DNA of 64,000 nucleotides from Saccharothrix espanaensis DSM 44229. GTDB lineage: Bacteria > Actinomycetota > Actinomycetes > Mycobacteriales > Pseudonocardiaceae. A model generated the notes under the pieces. The model had not been told where the DNA came from and ran no database searches. It saw only the letters and a program-made list of their open reading frames with translations. The DNA lies in contig NC_019673.1 of NCBI RefSeq assembly GCF_000328705.1, forward strand, positions 310,001 through 374,000. The letters run 5' to 3'. This document shows, piece after piece, positions 45,904-54,166 of the stretch. Each line of letters starts with the position of its first letter. Position 1 is the first letter of the stretch. The translations under genes were made by a program, and so were the position numbers.

Positions 45904-46382
45904 GCCGCGCGGTCCTGTCCATCGGCTCGAACCTGGGCGACCGGTTCGGGTTCCTGGAGCAGGCGGTGGCCGGGTTCGCGGCCGAGCTGGTCGCGGTGTC
46001 CCCGGTCTACGAGACCGCGCCGTGGGGCGTGACCGACCAGGACGACTTCCTGAACGCGGTGCTGGTGGTGTCCGCCGGGCTCGGGCCGTGGGACTGGCTG
46101 CGGCGCGGGCAGGAGCTGGAGAACGCGTCCGGCCGGGTGCGGACCCTGCGGTGGGGGCCCCGGACGCTGGACGTCGACGTGGTGACTGTGGACGGCGTGA
46201 CCTCCGACGACCCGTCGTTGCTGCTGCCGCACCCCGGCGCGCACGAGCGGGCGACGGTGCTGGTCCCGTGGCTGGACGTCGAGCCGGACGCGGTGCTGCC
46301 CGGCCACGGCCCGGTGGCCGACCTGGTGGCGGCGCTCGACGTGACCGGCGTGACCCGCCGCGACGACCTCCGACTGGGCTGA
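45900..46382 (+). CDS. folK: Hydroxymethyl-dihydropterin pyrophosphokinase (HPPK)
   Basis: 160 residues, GTG overlapping the folB stop by four bases. [28 protein letters not shown] and the signature region [16 protein letters not shown] (D-x-D magnesium site) identify it. Last enzyme of the folate set here. After it lies a 130-base stretch with a loose GGTTGGTTC-type repetition. Confidence 0.95.
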   Translation: MSRAVLSIGSNLGDRFGFLEQAVAGFAAELVAVSPVYETAPWGVTDQDDFLNAVLVVSAGLGPWDWLRRGQELENASGRVRTLRWGPRTLDVDVVTVDGVTSDDPSLLLPHPGAHERATVLVPWLDVEPDAVLPGHGPVADLVAALDVTGVTRRDDLRLG

Positions 46383-46516
46383 GCCCGGCCTGTTCTCGGC
46401 TCTCCTCCGGGTTGGTTCGGGGCTGGGGTCCAAGGCTGGTCCAGGGTTGGTTCAGGGCCGGAGTTCGGGGTGCACCTGCGGGCGTGCGGGGTTAGCGTCG
46501 GCGCGGGAGGTCGGCG

Positions 46517-47173
46517 ATGAGCAACGCGGTCACGTACGACGCCGCGCGGCGGCGGATCACGAGCCTGGTCACCACCGGCGACACGGCGGCCGAGGTCGAG
46601 GCGTGTCCGGGGTGGACGGTCAAGGACGTGGTGGCGCACCTCGCCGCCGGGCTCGGCGACTTCGCGAACGGGCAGTTCGACGGGGTCGAGACCGGCGAGT
46701 GGGGCGAGCGGCAGGTCCGCGACCGCCGGGACCGCGCGCTGGGCGACCTGCTGGTCGAGTGGGAGCGCAACTTCCAGGTCGCCGAGGGGCTGTTCGACTC
46801 GCCCGCGGGCGCGGTGCTGATCGCCGAGGTCGTCGAGCACGAGCACGACATCCGGACCGCGCTGGGCCGGCCCGGCGAGCGCGACAACGTGGCCGTGCGG
46901 GCGGCGCTGACCAGGCCGTTGCAGGAGGTGGACCAGCGGTTGCGCAGCCGGGAGCTGCCGGCGCTGCGGATCACCCTGGAGCACGGCGACCGGATCGTCG
47001 GCGAGGGCGACCCGTCGGCCACGCTGCGCACCTCGTCGTTCGAGCTGCTGCGGGTCGTGGGCGGGCGGCGCAGCGAGAGCCAGATCCGGTCGCTGGACTG
47101 GGACGGCGACCCGAGCCGGTGGCTGGCCGCGCTCCAGCTGTTCGGCACGCGGGAGACCGCGCTGGTCGAATGA
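46517..47173 (+). CDS. DinB-like/maleylpyruvate-isomerase-fold protein (mycothiol-associated type)
   Basis: 218 residues. The helical-bundle start CPGWTVKDVVAHLAAGLGDF is the TIGR03083-type signature and EVVEHEHDIRTALGRPG carries the second and third metal-binding His. The family contains mycothiol-dependent isomerases and S-transferases, metal-bound and cytoplasmic. Substrate unknown. Between folK and a DUF3180 gene, it is likely an added member of this row; it is not part of the mycobacterial order. Confidence 0.82.
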   Translation: MSNAVTYDAARRRITSLVTTGDTAAEVEACPGWTVKDVVAHLAAGLGDFANGQFDGVETGEWGERQVRDRRDRALGDLLVEWERNFQVAEGLFDSPAGAVLIAEVVEHEHDIRTALGRPGERDNVAVRAALTRPLQEVDQRLRSRELPALRITLEHGDRIVGEGDPSATLRTSSFELLRVVGGRRSESQIRSLDWDGDPSRWLAALQLFGTRETALVE

Positions 47174-47177
47174 CACC

Positions 47178-47639
47178 ATGGGGTGCGTGAGGTTCACCAA
47201 GCCCCGTGACCTGCTCGCCGCCGGACTCGTCGCCGGCCTGCTGGCGCACCTGCTGCTCCGGCTCGCCTACGGCACGCTGCCGCCGCTGCCGACCTTCGCC
47301 GGGTTCACCCTGCTCGTCATAGCGGCGGTCGACCTGGTGCTGGCGTTCTCGCTGCGCGCCCGCATCCAGCGCAAGCCCGGCAGCGCGCCGGTCGAACCGT
47401 TGACCGCGGCGCGGGCGGTGGCGCTGGCCAAGGCGTCTTCGGTGCTCGGCGCGATCATGGCCGGCGCGTGGGCGGGTGTGCTGGTCTACGTGCTGCCGGT
47501 GCGCGGCGAGTTCGAGGCCGCCGACCACGACCTGGTCAGCGCGATCGTCGGAGTCGTCAGCGCGGTGGCCTTGATCGGTGCCGGCCTGTGGCTGGAGCAC
47601 TGCTGCAAGACCCCCGAAGATTCCCACCGGGACGGGTGA
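47178..47639 (+). CDS. DUF3180 membrane protein
   Basis: 153 residues (or 150 from a GTG at 47187). Four TM helices, with the family features RFTKPRDLLAAGLVAGLLAHLL, TAARAVALAKASSVLGAIMAG and the closing helix with GAGLWLEHCC. Corresponds to Rv3605c, which follows folK in mycobacteria. Function unknown. Confidence 0.88.
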   Translation: MGCVRFTKPRDLLAAGLVAGLLAHLLLRLAYGTLPPLPTFAGFTLLVIAAVDLVLAFSLRARIQRKPGSAPVEPLTAARAVALAKASSVLGAIMAGAWAGVLVYVLPVRGEFEAADHDLVSAIVGVVSAVALIGAGLWLEHCCKTPEDSHRDG

Positions 47640-47689
47640 ATACCGGTGCGGAGGTCTCAATCGGGTAACTGACCGGTACGGTAGACGCC

Positions 47690-49519
47690 ATGACCGGGCG
47701 AGGCACGTCGCAGGACGACGAGCAGCAAGATCACGGTCGTGGCTCCGGGCGACTACTGCTGGTAGCAGCATTGGCGCTCGCGCTGGGTGCCGCGGCGGTG
47801 CTGGTGCTGAGCGACAACGCCCGGTGGCTGAGACTGGCCGTCGTCGCCGCGCTGTGGGCCGCGCTGGTCGGCGCGTTCCTCGCCGCCCGGTACCGCCGCC
47901 AGGTCGCGGACAGCGCCGACGAGGTGGCCGACCTCCAGTCGGTGTACGAGCTGGAGCTGGAGCGCGAGGTCGCCGCCCGGCGCGAGTACGAGCTGGAGAT
48001 CGAGGCGGAGACCCGCAAGCGGGTGCAGGAAGAGGCCAAGGACGACCTGGAGGCGCTGCGCGGCGAGCTGCGCGCCCTGCGGGAGAACCTGGAGGCCCTG
48101 CTCGGCGGCGAGGTGCTGGTGGAACGCGTGGCGCTGCGCGCCGAGTCGACCCGGATGCGCGCCCTGTCCGACCAGTCCCGGGTGATGTCGGTGAGCGATC
48201 AGCGGATCATCACCGCCGGGCCGACCAAGACGACCGTGACCAAGACCGTCGAGAAGTCCGCGCCGGACCGCACGGAGCTGATCGAGCGGGTCGCCCACGA
48301 GGTCCCGCGCAAGGAGCAGGTTCGGCGTCCCGAACCCGTGCGCCCGGACCCGAGCAGGCGTGAACCGGCCCAGCCCGCGCGGCGCGAACCGGCACGGGCG
48401 GCGCAGCAGCGGCCGGCGGTGGCGGTGCGCGCGCCGGAGTCGACCGAGCGCGTCAACCGGTCGGAGTTGGCGGGGCGACTGACCCCGACGAGCCGACCGG
48501 AGCCGACCCGGCGCGTGGAGCCCACGCGCCCGGCCGCCGAGTCGGCCGACTTCTTCAGCGACGCGAAGGCGGCGGCCCGGCCGTCGACTACCGGTGCGGT
48601 GGGCAGCGGCGCGGTGCTCGGCGGTGGCCGTCCCGGTGCCCCGGGCGGTGCTCCCGGTGGCGGTCCCGGCGGGCCCGGTAGCGGTCCTGGCGGATCCGGT
48701 GGGTCCGGTGGCGGTTCCGGCGGGTCCGGTGGTGACGCGGCGCGTCCGGCCGGTCGGGCCGAGGCCGCGCAGCCGGCGGAACCGGTGGCGCGCCAGGCCG
48801 AGCCGTCCCGCACCGAGCACACGATCCAGCGGCGCAGCCGGGTCGCCGAGCGCACCGAGATGATCAGCCGCGACGCGCTGGCGGCCGACCAGTCCGTCCG
48901 AGGTCCGGTGGCGGAGCAGAGCCGGCCCGCGCCCGCCGAGCCGCCGCGCCGCGCCACGCCGACGGCCGCCGAACGCACCGGCGGCTTCCGCCCGGTGACC
49001 GGCGCGGAGCCGGTGCAGACCGGTCGACGCGCGGAGCAGAGCGGCTACACGGCGGTGCCCGCTGCGGGCAAGCGTGCCGAGCAGAGTGGCTACCACCCGG
49101 TGCCGGCAGCCGGTCAGCGTGGCGAGCAGAGCGGGCACTACCCGGTGCCGGCGGCGGGTCAGCGCGCTGAGCAGAGTGGCTACCACCCGGTGCCGGCGGG
49201 TGATCGGGCCGAGCAGGGCGGGTACGCGGCGGTGCCGGCGTCCGGGTCCGGCACGCGGGCGGCGGAGGAGAGCGGGTACCTGCCGGTGTCGGCGGAGCCG
49301 GCCGGGCGGTCGTCGGCCGAGTTGTCCGCCGGGCGGCGGGCCGCCGACGAGAGCGGCGGCGGCCGGCGGCGGGCCGAGGACCGGCCCGCGGGACGGCGCA
49401 GCGCCCCCGAACCCGAACCCGCCGGGGCCCACGCGGACGGCAAGTCGGTCAGCGAGCTGCTGGCGGCGTTCGGCGGTGGCGAGTCGCCGCGTCGGCGTCG
49501 GCGGCGCGGCGAGGACTGA
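47690..49519 (+). CDS. DUF6779-type membrane/coiled-coil protein with long repetitive tail
   Basis: 609 residues. Residues 20-65 hold two TM helices; residues 80-150 a charged coiled coil (VYELELEREVAARREYELE, then RELRALRENLEALL). After residue 170 the protein is disordered, with a glycine-rich block near residues 300-345 and 15-residue repeats (R-A-E-Q-S-G-Y-x-x-V-P) around 447-535. The end SVSELLAAFGGGESPRRRRRR is a conserved-looking basic motif. Rv3604c holds the equivalent place. A role in envelope or division is possible but not shown. Confidence 0.8.
   Translation: MTGRGTSQDDEQQDHGRGSGRLLLVAALALALGAAAVLVLSDNARWLRLAVVAALWAALVGAFLAARYRRQVADSADEVADLQSVYELELEREVAARREYELEIEAETRKRVQEEAKDDLEALRGELRALRENLEALLGGEVLVERVALRAESTRMRALSDQSRVMSVSDQRIITAGPTKTTVTKTVEKSAPDRTELIERVAHEVPRKEQVRRPEPVRPDPSRREPAQPARREPARAAQQRPAVAVRAPESTERVNRSELAGRLTPTSRPEPTRRVEPTRPAAESADFFSDAKAAARPSTTGAVGSGAVLGGGRPGAPGGAPGGGPGGPGSGPGGSGGSGGGSGGSGGDAARPAGRAEAAQPAEPVARQAEPSRTEHTIQRRSRVAERTEMISRDALAADQSVRGPVAEQSRPAPAEPPRRATPTAAERTGGFRPVTGAEPVQTGRRAEQSGYTAVPAAGKRAEQSGYHPVPAAGQRGEQSGHYPVPAAGQRAEQSGYHPVPAGDRAEQGGYAAVPASGSGTRAAEESGYLPVSAEPAGRSSAELSAGRRAADESGGGRRRAEDRPAGRRSAPEPEPAGAHADGKSVSELLAAFGGGESPRRRRRRGED
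49028..49300 (+). repeat. 45-bp coding repeats in the DUF6779 protein
   Basis: Five to six copies of a 15-residue unit with core RAEQSGYxxVPAAG; the copies near 49074-49200 are the most alike. Pattern looks like recent slippage in a disordered tail. Confidence 0.85.
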
Positions 49520-49539
49520 CCCGTCGGAGCGGGGGCGGC

Positions 49540-50613
49540 CTACTTGTCGATGTCGCCGACCACGACGGCGAACGACCCCAGCACGGCCGGCAGGTCGTCC
49601 ACCGCCGTGCCGGGCAGCAGCGCGGACAGCGCCTGCACGTTGTTGAACGACGGCGTGCGCAGCTTGAGCCGCCACGGCGTCTTCTCGCCGCGCGAGGCCA
49701 GGTGCACACCGGAGGTCCCGAGCGGTGCCTCGACCCGGGTGTACACCGACCCCTCCGGTGCCTTGATCGCCTTGGGCAGCCGCACGTTCACCGGCCCGCC
49801 GGGCAGCACGTCCAAGCACCGCTCGACCAGCCGCACGGACTGCCGCACCTCGTCCACCAGGCATCGGACCCGCGCCAGCGCGTCGCCCTCCGCCCGGACC
49901 ACCGGGGTCACGTCGAGGCCCCGGTAGCCGGGCAGCGGATCGTCCCGGCGCAGGTCGAAGTCCACTCCGGACGCCCGTCCGATCGGACCGGTCACCCCGT
50001 ACGCGAGCGCGGACTCCCGGCTCAGCACACCGATCCCGGCCAGTCCACCGGGAACCTCCCCGGTGTCCACAGTGGACAGTGCGGCGCGGACCCGGTCGGT
50101 CCACCCGGCCGGGACGTCCTCGCGCAGCCCGCCGATCCGGTTGAACATGAAGTGGATCCGGCCGCCCGACGCCTCCTCCAGCACGGCCTGCACGGCTTCC
50201 CGCCCGCGCGCGGCGGCCGGACCGGTCAGCGGCGCGAGGAAGACCAGGTGCGCCATGATCCGGTTCAGCTCGCACAGCACGGCCCGGAGGGTCTGCGCGC
50301 GGGCGGGGACGTCCATGCCGGTCATCCGCTCGACGGCGAGCGCGACGGCGAGTTCGTTGCAGAACGCGGCCAGCCAGTCGTGCCGGTTGGCCAGCGTCAG
50401 CACCTGCCGGTAGTCGCGGACCTCGAACAGCTTCTCCGCACCCCGGTGCAGGTGCCCGACGAGCGGTTCGGCGGCGGTGATGACCGCGTCGTCGCGGACG
50501 GTCAGCCGGAGCCGGTACGCGCCGTGCGCCGAGGGGTGCAGCGGGCCGAGGTCGACCACCCGGTCCACGCCCAGGTGACGTGCCCCGGCACCGACGCCAA
50601 CGGTGATCTCCAC
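49540..50613 (-). CDS. Orphan NuoD-like (NADH dehydrogenase 49-kDa subunit/NiFe-hydrogenase large chain fold) protein
   Basis: 357 residues, about 50-80 shorter than ordinary NuoD. Features: LGPLHPSAHGAYRLRL (quinone-site His-x-x-x-His loop), GHLHRGAEKLFE with R57, NRHDWLAAFCNELAVALAVER with R77, and the end RTPSFNNVQALSALLPG ... DLPAVLGSFAVVVGDID. In complex I the residue after the third of these Arg (R-L-D-Y) is the ubiquinone-binding Tyr; here it is Trp80. No other nuo gene is nearby. A SAM-dependent methyltransferase of the NDUFAF7/MidA family is encoded 1.1 kb upstream on the same strand. A small variant of complex I or a separate complex is possible. Confidence 0.82.
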   Translation of the reverse strand: MEITVGVGAGARHLGVDRVVDLGPLHPSAHGAYRLRLTVRDDAVITAAEPLVGHLHRGAEKLFEVRDYRQVLTLANRHDWLAAFCNELAVALAVERMTGMDVPARAQTLRAVLCELNRIMAHLVFLAPLTGPAAARGREAVQAVLEEASGGRIHFMFNRIGGLREDVPAGWTDRVRAALSTVDTGEVPGGLAGIGVLSRESALAYGVTGPIGRASGVDFDLRRDDPLPGYRGLDVTPVVRAEGDALARVRCLVDEVRQSVRLVERCLDVLPGGPVNVRLPKAIKAPEGSVYTRVEAPLGTSGVHLASRGEKTPWRLKLRTPSFNNVQALSALLPGTAVDDLPAVLGSFAVVVGDIDK

Positions 50614-50758
50614 CGCGTCATGCTCGCACGCCGGACGGTGGTGGGGCGGAGGGCCGCTCCTGGTGCCCGGCCGGGTCGAGGGGGGCCTGGCCGGGTTGGG
50701 GTGGATGGTCGGGTCGGGTCGGGTCGGGGTGCTGGGTGGTGGGTGGCTGGGTGGGGTG

Positions 50759-51205
50759 TCAGTCGGCGGTGATGGAGAACAGGAAGCAGCCGTGGGACAC
50801 GCTGCGCACTTGGATCTCGACCACGTTGGAGTTGTTCAGCAACTCGTCGATCTTCTCGTACAGCTCTTCGGGCTGCGCGATCCCGCCTTCGTAAATCCGG
50901 CCGTCGGCGTCGTACGCGCGCAAGGTCCGCTTGTTGTGCCGGAACGCCTCGGGCACATCGTGCACGGTGTCCGGGCCGTCGCACGGCAGCATGTGCACGA
51001 ACACCGGGCCCAGTTCCTCGTACGGACCGCGACCGGCGGTGGGCGTGTAGCGGAACAGCACGAGCGGTTCGCCGACCCCGGCCTTGCGCAGGCAGCACCG
51101 CAGCGGCGCGCCGGGCGACTCGCCCCGCAGCTCGTGGAACTCGTCCGTGCCGGCCAGCTTCCGGGCCCGTTCCACCACGTCGGTGGGCAACGCGTGAATC
51201 CTCAT
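50759..51205 (-). CDS. DUF1203 protein
   Basis: 148 residues. The DUF1203 pattern is clear: MRIHALPTDVVERARKLAG, PLRCCLRKAGVGEPLVLFRY, PYEELGPVFVHMLPC and the closing VVEIQVRSVSHGCFLFSI. A short PRCCLR and PVFVH core is conserved. Function unknown. Same strand as the NuoD-like gene. The gap to that gene (50614-50758) is low-complexity (GGTCG runs). Confidence 0.82.
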   Translation of the reverse strand: MRIHALPTDVVERARKLAGTDEFHELRGESPGAPLRCCLRKAGVGEPLVLFRYTPTAGRGPYEELGPVFVHMLPCDGPDTVHDVPEAFRHNKRTLRAYDADGRIYEGGIAQPEELYEKIDELLNNSNVVEIQVRSVSHGCFLFSITAD

Positions 51206-51283
51206 GCGATCAAGCCTGGTCGTCGGAGGCGGTGGTGGCCGGCGGTCTTCGGACGTGGCGGCGGGGGTGGTTCGGGCGGCGAG

Positions 51284-51742
51284 TCACCAGACGGGGCGGA
51301 TGCCGGCTGTGGAGGTGTGGTCCAGGTACGTGGTGAGGCTGTCGCGGAGGGCGGCGAACTCGGCGTCGCCGACGAGGGCGGCGAACTCGGCGTCCAGCTC
51401 CGCCCACAGCCGGTCGGCCAGGCGCAGGTAGTCGTGGCCCTTGGTGGTCAGCGCGAGCGCTTGCGCCCGGCGGTCGGTCGGGTGCGGCTCGCGCCGGACG
51501 TAGGCCCACTCGACCAGCTCCGCGACGGTCTTGCCGGCCGCCTGCTTCGACACGCCCAGGTGCGCCGCCAGGTCGACGGTCGTCGGGTGCTCGTTCGCGG
51601 CCAGGTACCGGAAGACGAAGCCGTGCGCTGGGCGCAGCGGCTCCAACCGGTGTTCGGCCAGGCGGTCGTGGAACCGGTCGGTCATCGCCCGGAACGTCCT
51701 GGCCAGCAGCATCGACGCGGGTTGCGCAGGGGGGTGGGGCAC
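51284..51742 (-). CDS. MarR-family regulator
   Basis: 152 residues from the GTG at 51740-51742. Winged helix TVDLAAHLGVSKQAAGKTVAELVEWAYVRREPHPTDRRAQ with the D-R wing typical of the family. The longer open frame upstream lies opposite to another gene's frame and is not credible. It starts six bases downstream of the stop of the methyltransferase gene on the same strand, so the two may be one transcript. Confidence 0.85.
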   Translation of the reverse strand: MPHPPAQPASMLLARTFRAMTDRFHDRLAEHRLEPLRPAHGFVFRYLAANEHPTTVDLAAHLGVSKQAAGKTVAELVEWAYVRREPHPTDRRAQALALTTKGHDYLRLADRLWAELDAEFAALVGDAEFAALRDSLTTYLDHTSTAGIRPVW

Positions 51743-51747
51743 GGTCG

Positions 51748-52731
51748 TCAGTGTGCAGGTGGACAACCTGGTTGGCCACTCTCGTGGTCGGGCCGGGGTC
51801 GCCACGGCGGCAGCGGCGGCAGCAGGTCCGCGACCGGGACGCCCACGCCGTGCAGCAGCCAGCCGAACGACCCGAGCCCGCCGACGGCGCGCAGCTCGGC
51901 CACGCGCGACGCCCGTGCCGCCGACTCCAGCCACGCCATGCCCGTTCCGCGTGTCGCTCGGCCCGTCGCGGGCTGACCGGTGGGCTGGTTGGTGGGGGTC
52001 AGGGCGGCCAGGGCGTCGCGTTGGGAGACCAGCACCCAGTCGCCGCCGGCGGCCTCGGCGCAGGCGTCCAGGGCCACGTGCGCGGTCAGGTCGCACGAGC
52101 CGTCGAACACCGGCGGCACGCGACGGCCCGCGCGGTACGCCGCGAACGTGCCCTCCGGGTACCGGCCGGCGGCCCGGTCCGCGCGCAGGTGCCCGTAGTC
52201 GACGGCCAGCGCCGCGCCGTGCACCCGGCCCACGGCGTCCGCCCACGCCCGGTCCCGGGGCGCGCCGATCTCGGCCCGCCGACCGGGCTCCAGCGGCCAC
52301 CACCTGGTCAGCCACGGGTCGTCGTGCGGTCCCACGACCAGCGGGCACGGGATCGCGTCCAGCCACTCGTGGCCGACCAGCAGCCCGTGCACGGCGGCCG
52401 GCAGGTCGCGCGTCCACTCGACACCGGGCAGCGCGCGGGCGGGCCCCACGTCCACGGCGGTCACGTGCAGCCGGTCGGCGAGCCGCGCGGGGGCCAGCGC
52501 GCGGATCGCGGCGGACAGCTCGCCGCCGCCCGCGCCCACGTCGACGAAGTCCACCCGGGCCGGCCGGCCCAGCGCGAAATCCACCCGATCGAGCAGCACC
52601 AGGAGCGCTTCGGCCAGCTCAGGGCCGATCAGCGGGGCGGTGCGGAAGTGGTCGGCCGGCACCGCGCCCCGGCTGAAGAAGCCCTCCGGGCCGTAGAGCG
52701 CGGTGCGCCACGCCGATTCCGAGTCCCGCAT
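51748..52731 (-). CDS. MidA/NDUFAF7-type SAM-dependent protein-arginine methyltransferase
   Basis: 327 residues. The family start YGPEGFFSRGAVPADHFRTAPLIGPELAEAL, the SAM motif VDFVDVGAGGGELSAAI and LVGHEWLDAIPCPLV place it in the SAM-MT 28 (MidA) family; the human member NDUFAF7 dimethylates Arg85 of NDUFS2 (NuoD homologue) in complex I assembly. Near its C-terminus, residues 255-280 are Thr/Pro/Gly-rich and probably a loop. It lies close to the orphan NuoD-like gene whose equivalent arginine (R57) is kept. Confidence 0.85.
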   Translation of the reverse strand: MRDSESAWRTALYGPEGFFSRGAVPADHFRTAPLIGPELAEALLVLLDRVDFALGRPARVDFVDVGAGGGELSAAIRALAPARLADRLHVTAVDVGPARALPGVEWTRDLPAAVHGLLVGHEWLDAIPCPLVVGPHDDPWLTRWWPLEPGRRAEIGAPRDRAWADAVGRVHGAALAVDYGHLRADRAAGRYPEGTFAAYRAGRRVPPVFDGSCDLTAHVALDACAEAAGGDWVLVSQRDALAALTPTNQPTGQPATGRATRGTGMAWLESAARASRVAELRAVGGLGSFGWLLHGVGVPVADLLPPLPPWRPRPDHESGQPGCPPAH

Positions 52732-52761
52732 GCGTCAAGTGTCCCTTTAAGGTTGCACACT

Positions 52762-53937
52762 GTGACCGCCTCCCCTGCCCGCAAGCGCGTCGACCAGCGC
52801 CGCTGGACCGTCCTCCTGCCGGTGGTCGGGCTGATCGCGCTGGGCGCGTGCGGCCTGATCCTGCTCGGCCTGGGCACCAGCAAGATCGGCGTGGGGCCGA
52901 TCCTGGTCGGCGCGATCGCCGCGCTCGTGCCGGTGGCCGCCGTGCTCGGCGCGTTCCTCTGGGTCGACCGGTGGGAACCGGAACCCGCGAAGATCCTGCT
53001 GCTGGCGTTCGCCTGGGGCGCGTGCGGCGCGACCATCACGTCCCTGGTGTTCAACCAGACCGCGCACGTGCTGGGCGAGCTGATCAACAACGGCGACGGG
53101 TCGACGTTCGCTGCCGTCGTGGGCGCGCCGATCGTGGAGGAGGCGACCAAGGCGGTGTTCGTGGTCGTGCTGTTCCTGCGCCGGCGCGAGGAGTTCGACG
53201 GCGTGGTGGACGGCATCGTCTACGCGGGCGTGACCGCGGCCGGCTTCGCGTACACGGAGAACATCTACTACTTCGCGCGCGTGTTCGTGGACAGCGGTTT
53301 CGGCGACATGTCCAGCGGCGTGGTGGCGCTGTTCGTCCTGCGCGGGGTGCTCTCGCCGTTCGCGCACCCGCTGTTCACGGCCATGGCCGGCATCGGGATC
53401 GGCATCGCGGCGCTGACCGTCAACCGGACCCTGCGGTGGGTCGCGCCGGTCGTGGGCTACCTGGGCGCGGTGGGGCTGCACTCGCTGTGGAACTTCTCCA
53501 CGACGGTGGGCGACGGGTCGACGTTCATCAACCTGTACTTCCTGATCATGGTGCCGGTGTTCGCGGGCATGGTGTGGCTGGTGATCTGGCAGCGCCGCCG
53601 GGAGCAGCGGATCGTGGCGGGCCAACTGCCGGAGATGGCCGCGCAGCGGTGGATCGCCTCCAGCGAGGTCACCCTGCTGGCGTCGTTGCAGGGGCGCCGC
53701 AGGTGGCGGCGCACGGTGCGGCGCAAGGTCGGCGAGCAGGCCGCGCGAGCCGTGGCCGGGTACCAGGTGGCCGCGACGGAACTGGCGTTCCTGCGGCACC
53801 GGATTCAGTTGGGAACCGCTGGAACGGAGGCCGACGAACGTCACGCCGTGCTGCTCGAAGCGCTGGTCGCCGCACGTCAGGCCGCGGTGGACGCGCCGGG
53901 CGCGCTCAAGGCCGCGGGTGGGGCCAGGCGAGGGTGA
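52762..53937 (+). CDS. PrsW-family intramembrane metalloprotease
   Basis: 391 residues from the GTG at 52762, divergent from the MidA gene by 30 bases. About eight TM helices. PrsW signatures: VGAPIVEEATKAVFVVVLF, VYAGVTAAGFAYTENIYY, LSPFAHPLFTAMAGIGIG and GLHSLWNFST, giving the E-E, E and two H zinc ligands. The last 110 residues are cytoplasmic and basic. In B. subtilis PrsW cuts an anti-sigma factor; the target here is unknown. No sigma or anti-sigma gene is nearby. Confidence 0.92.
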   Translation: MTASPARKRVDQRRWTVLLPVVGLIALGACGLILLGLGTSKIGVGPILVGAIAALVPVAAVLGAFLWVDRWEPEPAKILLLAFAWGACGATITSLVFNQTAHVLGELINNGDGSTFAAVVGAPIVEEATKAVFVVVLFLRRREEFDGVVDGIVYAGVTAAGFAYTENIYYFARVFVDSGFGDMSSGVVALFVLRGVLSPFAHPLFTAMAGIGIGIAALTVNRTLRWVAPVVGYLGAVGLHSLWNFSTTVGDGSTFINLYFLIMVPVFAGMVWLVIWQRRREQRIVAGQLPEMAAQRWIASSEVTLLASLQGRRRWRRTVRRKVGEQAARAVAGYQVAATELAFLRHRIQLGTAGTEADERHAVLLEALVAARQAAVDAPGALKAAGGARRG

Positions 53938-54003
53938 AAGGCCAGGGCTCGTGGTGGTCGGGTGTGGTGTGTTCGCCGCGGTCGGGAGGGTGGCGTTCGG
54001 TGT

Positions 54004-54063
54004 GGGCGGGTGTGTTGGGCTAGCCAGAGGGCGGGTGTGTTGGGTTTGCCAGAGGGCGGGTGG
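54004..54063 (+). repeat. 25-bp tandem repeat between PrsW and panC operon
   Basis: GGGCGGGTGTGTTGGG followed by variable TnTnGCCAGA: two full copies (54004-54028, 54029-54053; two mismatches) and the start of a third. The gap 53938-54166 has no gene I can support. Confidence 0.75.
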
Positions 54064-54166
54064 TGTTCGTCGCAGTTGAGTTCAGTCCGGCGGGCGCGGG
54101 ATTACGCTCGCGGCCGTCGTCCGGTACCCGCCTAGGGCCTGGAACGCCACTGAAGGAGTACGTCGC

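Noticed and set aside
46383..46516. Loose GGTTGGTTC/GGTCCAGG repetition after folK considered as a regulatory element
   Set aside because: Too irregular; looks like low-complexity drift.
49540..50613. NuoD-like gene considered as a NiFe-hydrogenase large subunit
   Set aside because: The N- and C-terminal Cys-x2-Cys nickel ligands are absent, while NuoD-type loops HPSAHG and HRGAEK are present.
51284..52417. 377-residue minus-strand frame containing the MarR gene
   Set aside because: The upstream part overlaps the MidA-type methyltransferase in another frame; only the last 152 residues show the MarR fold.
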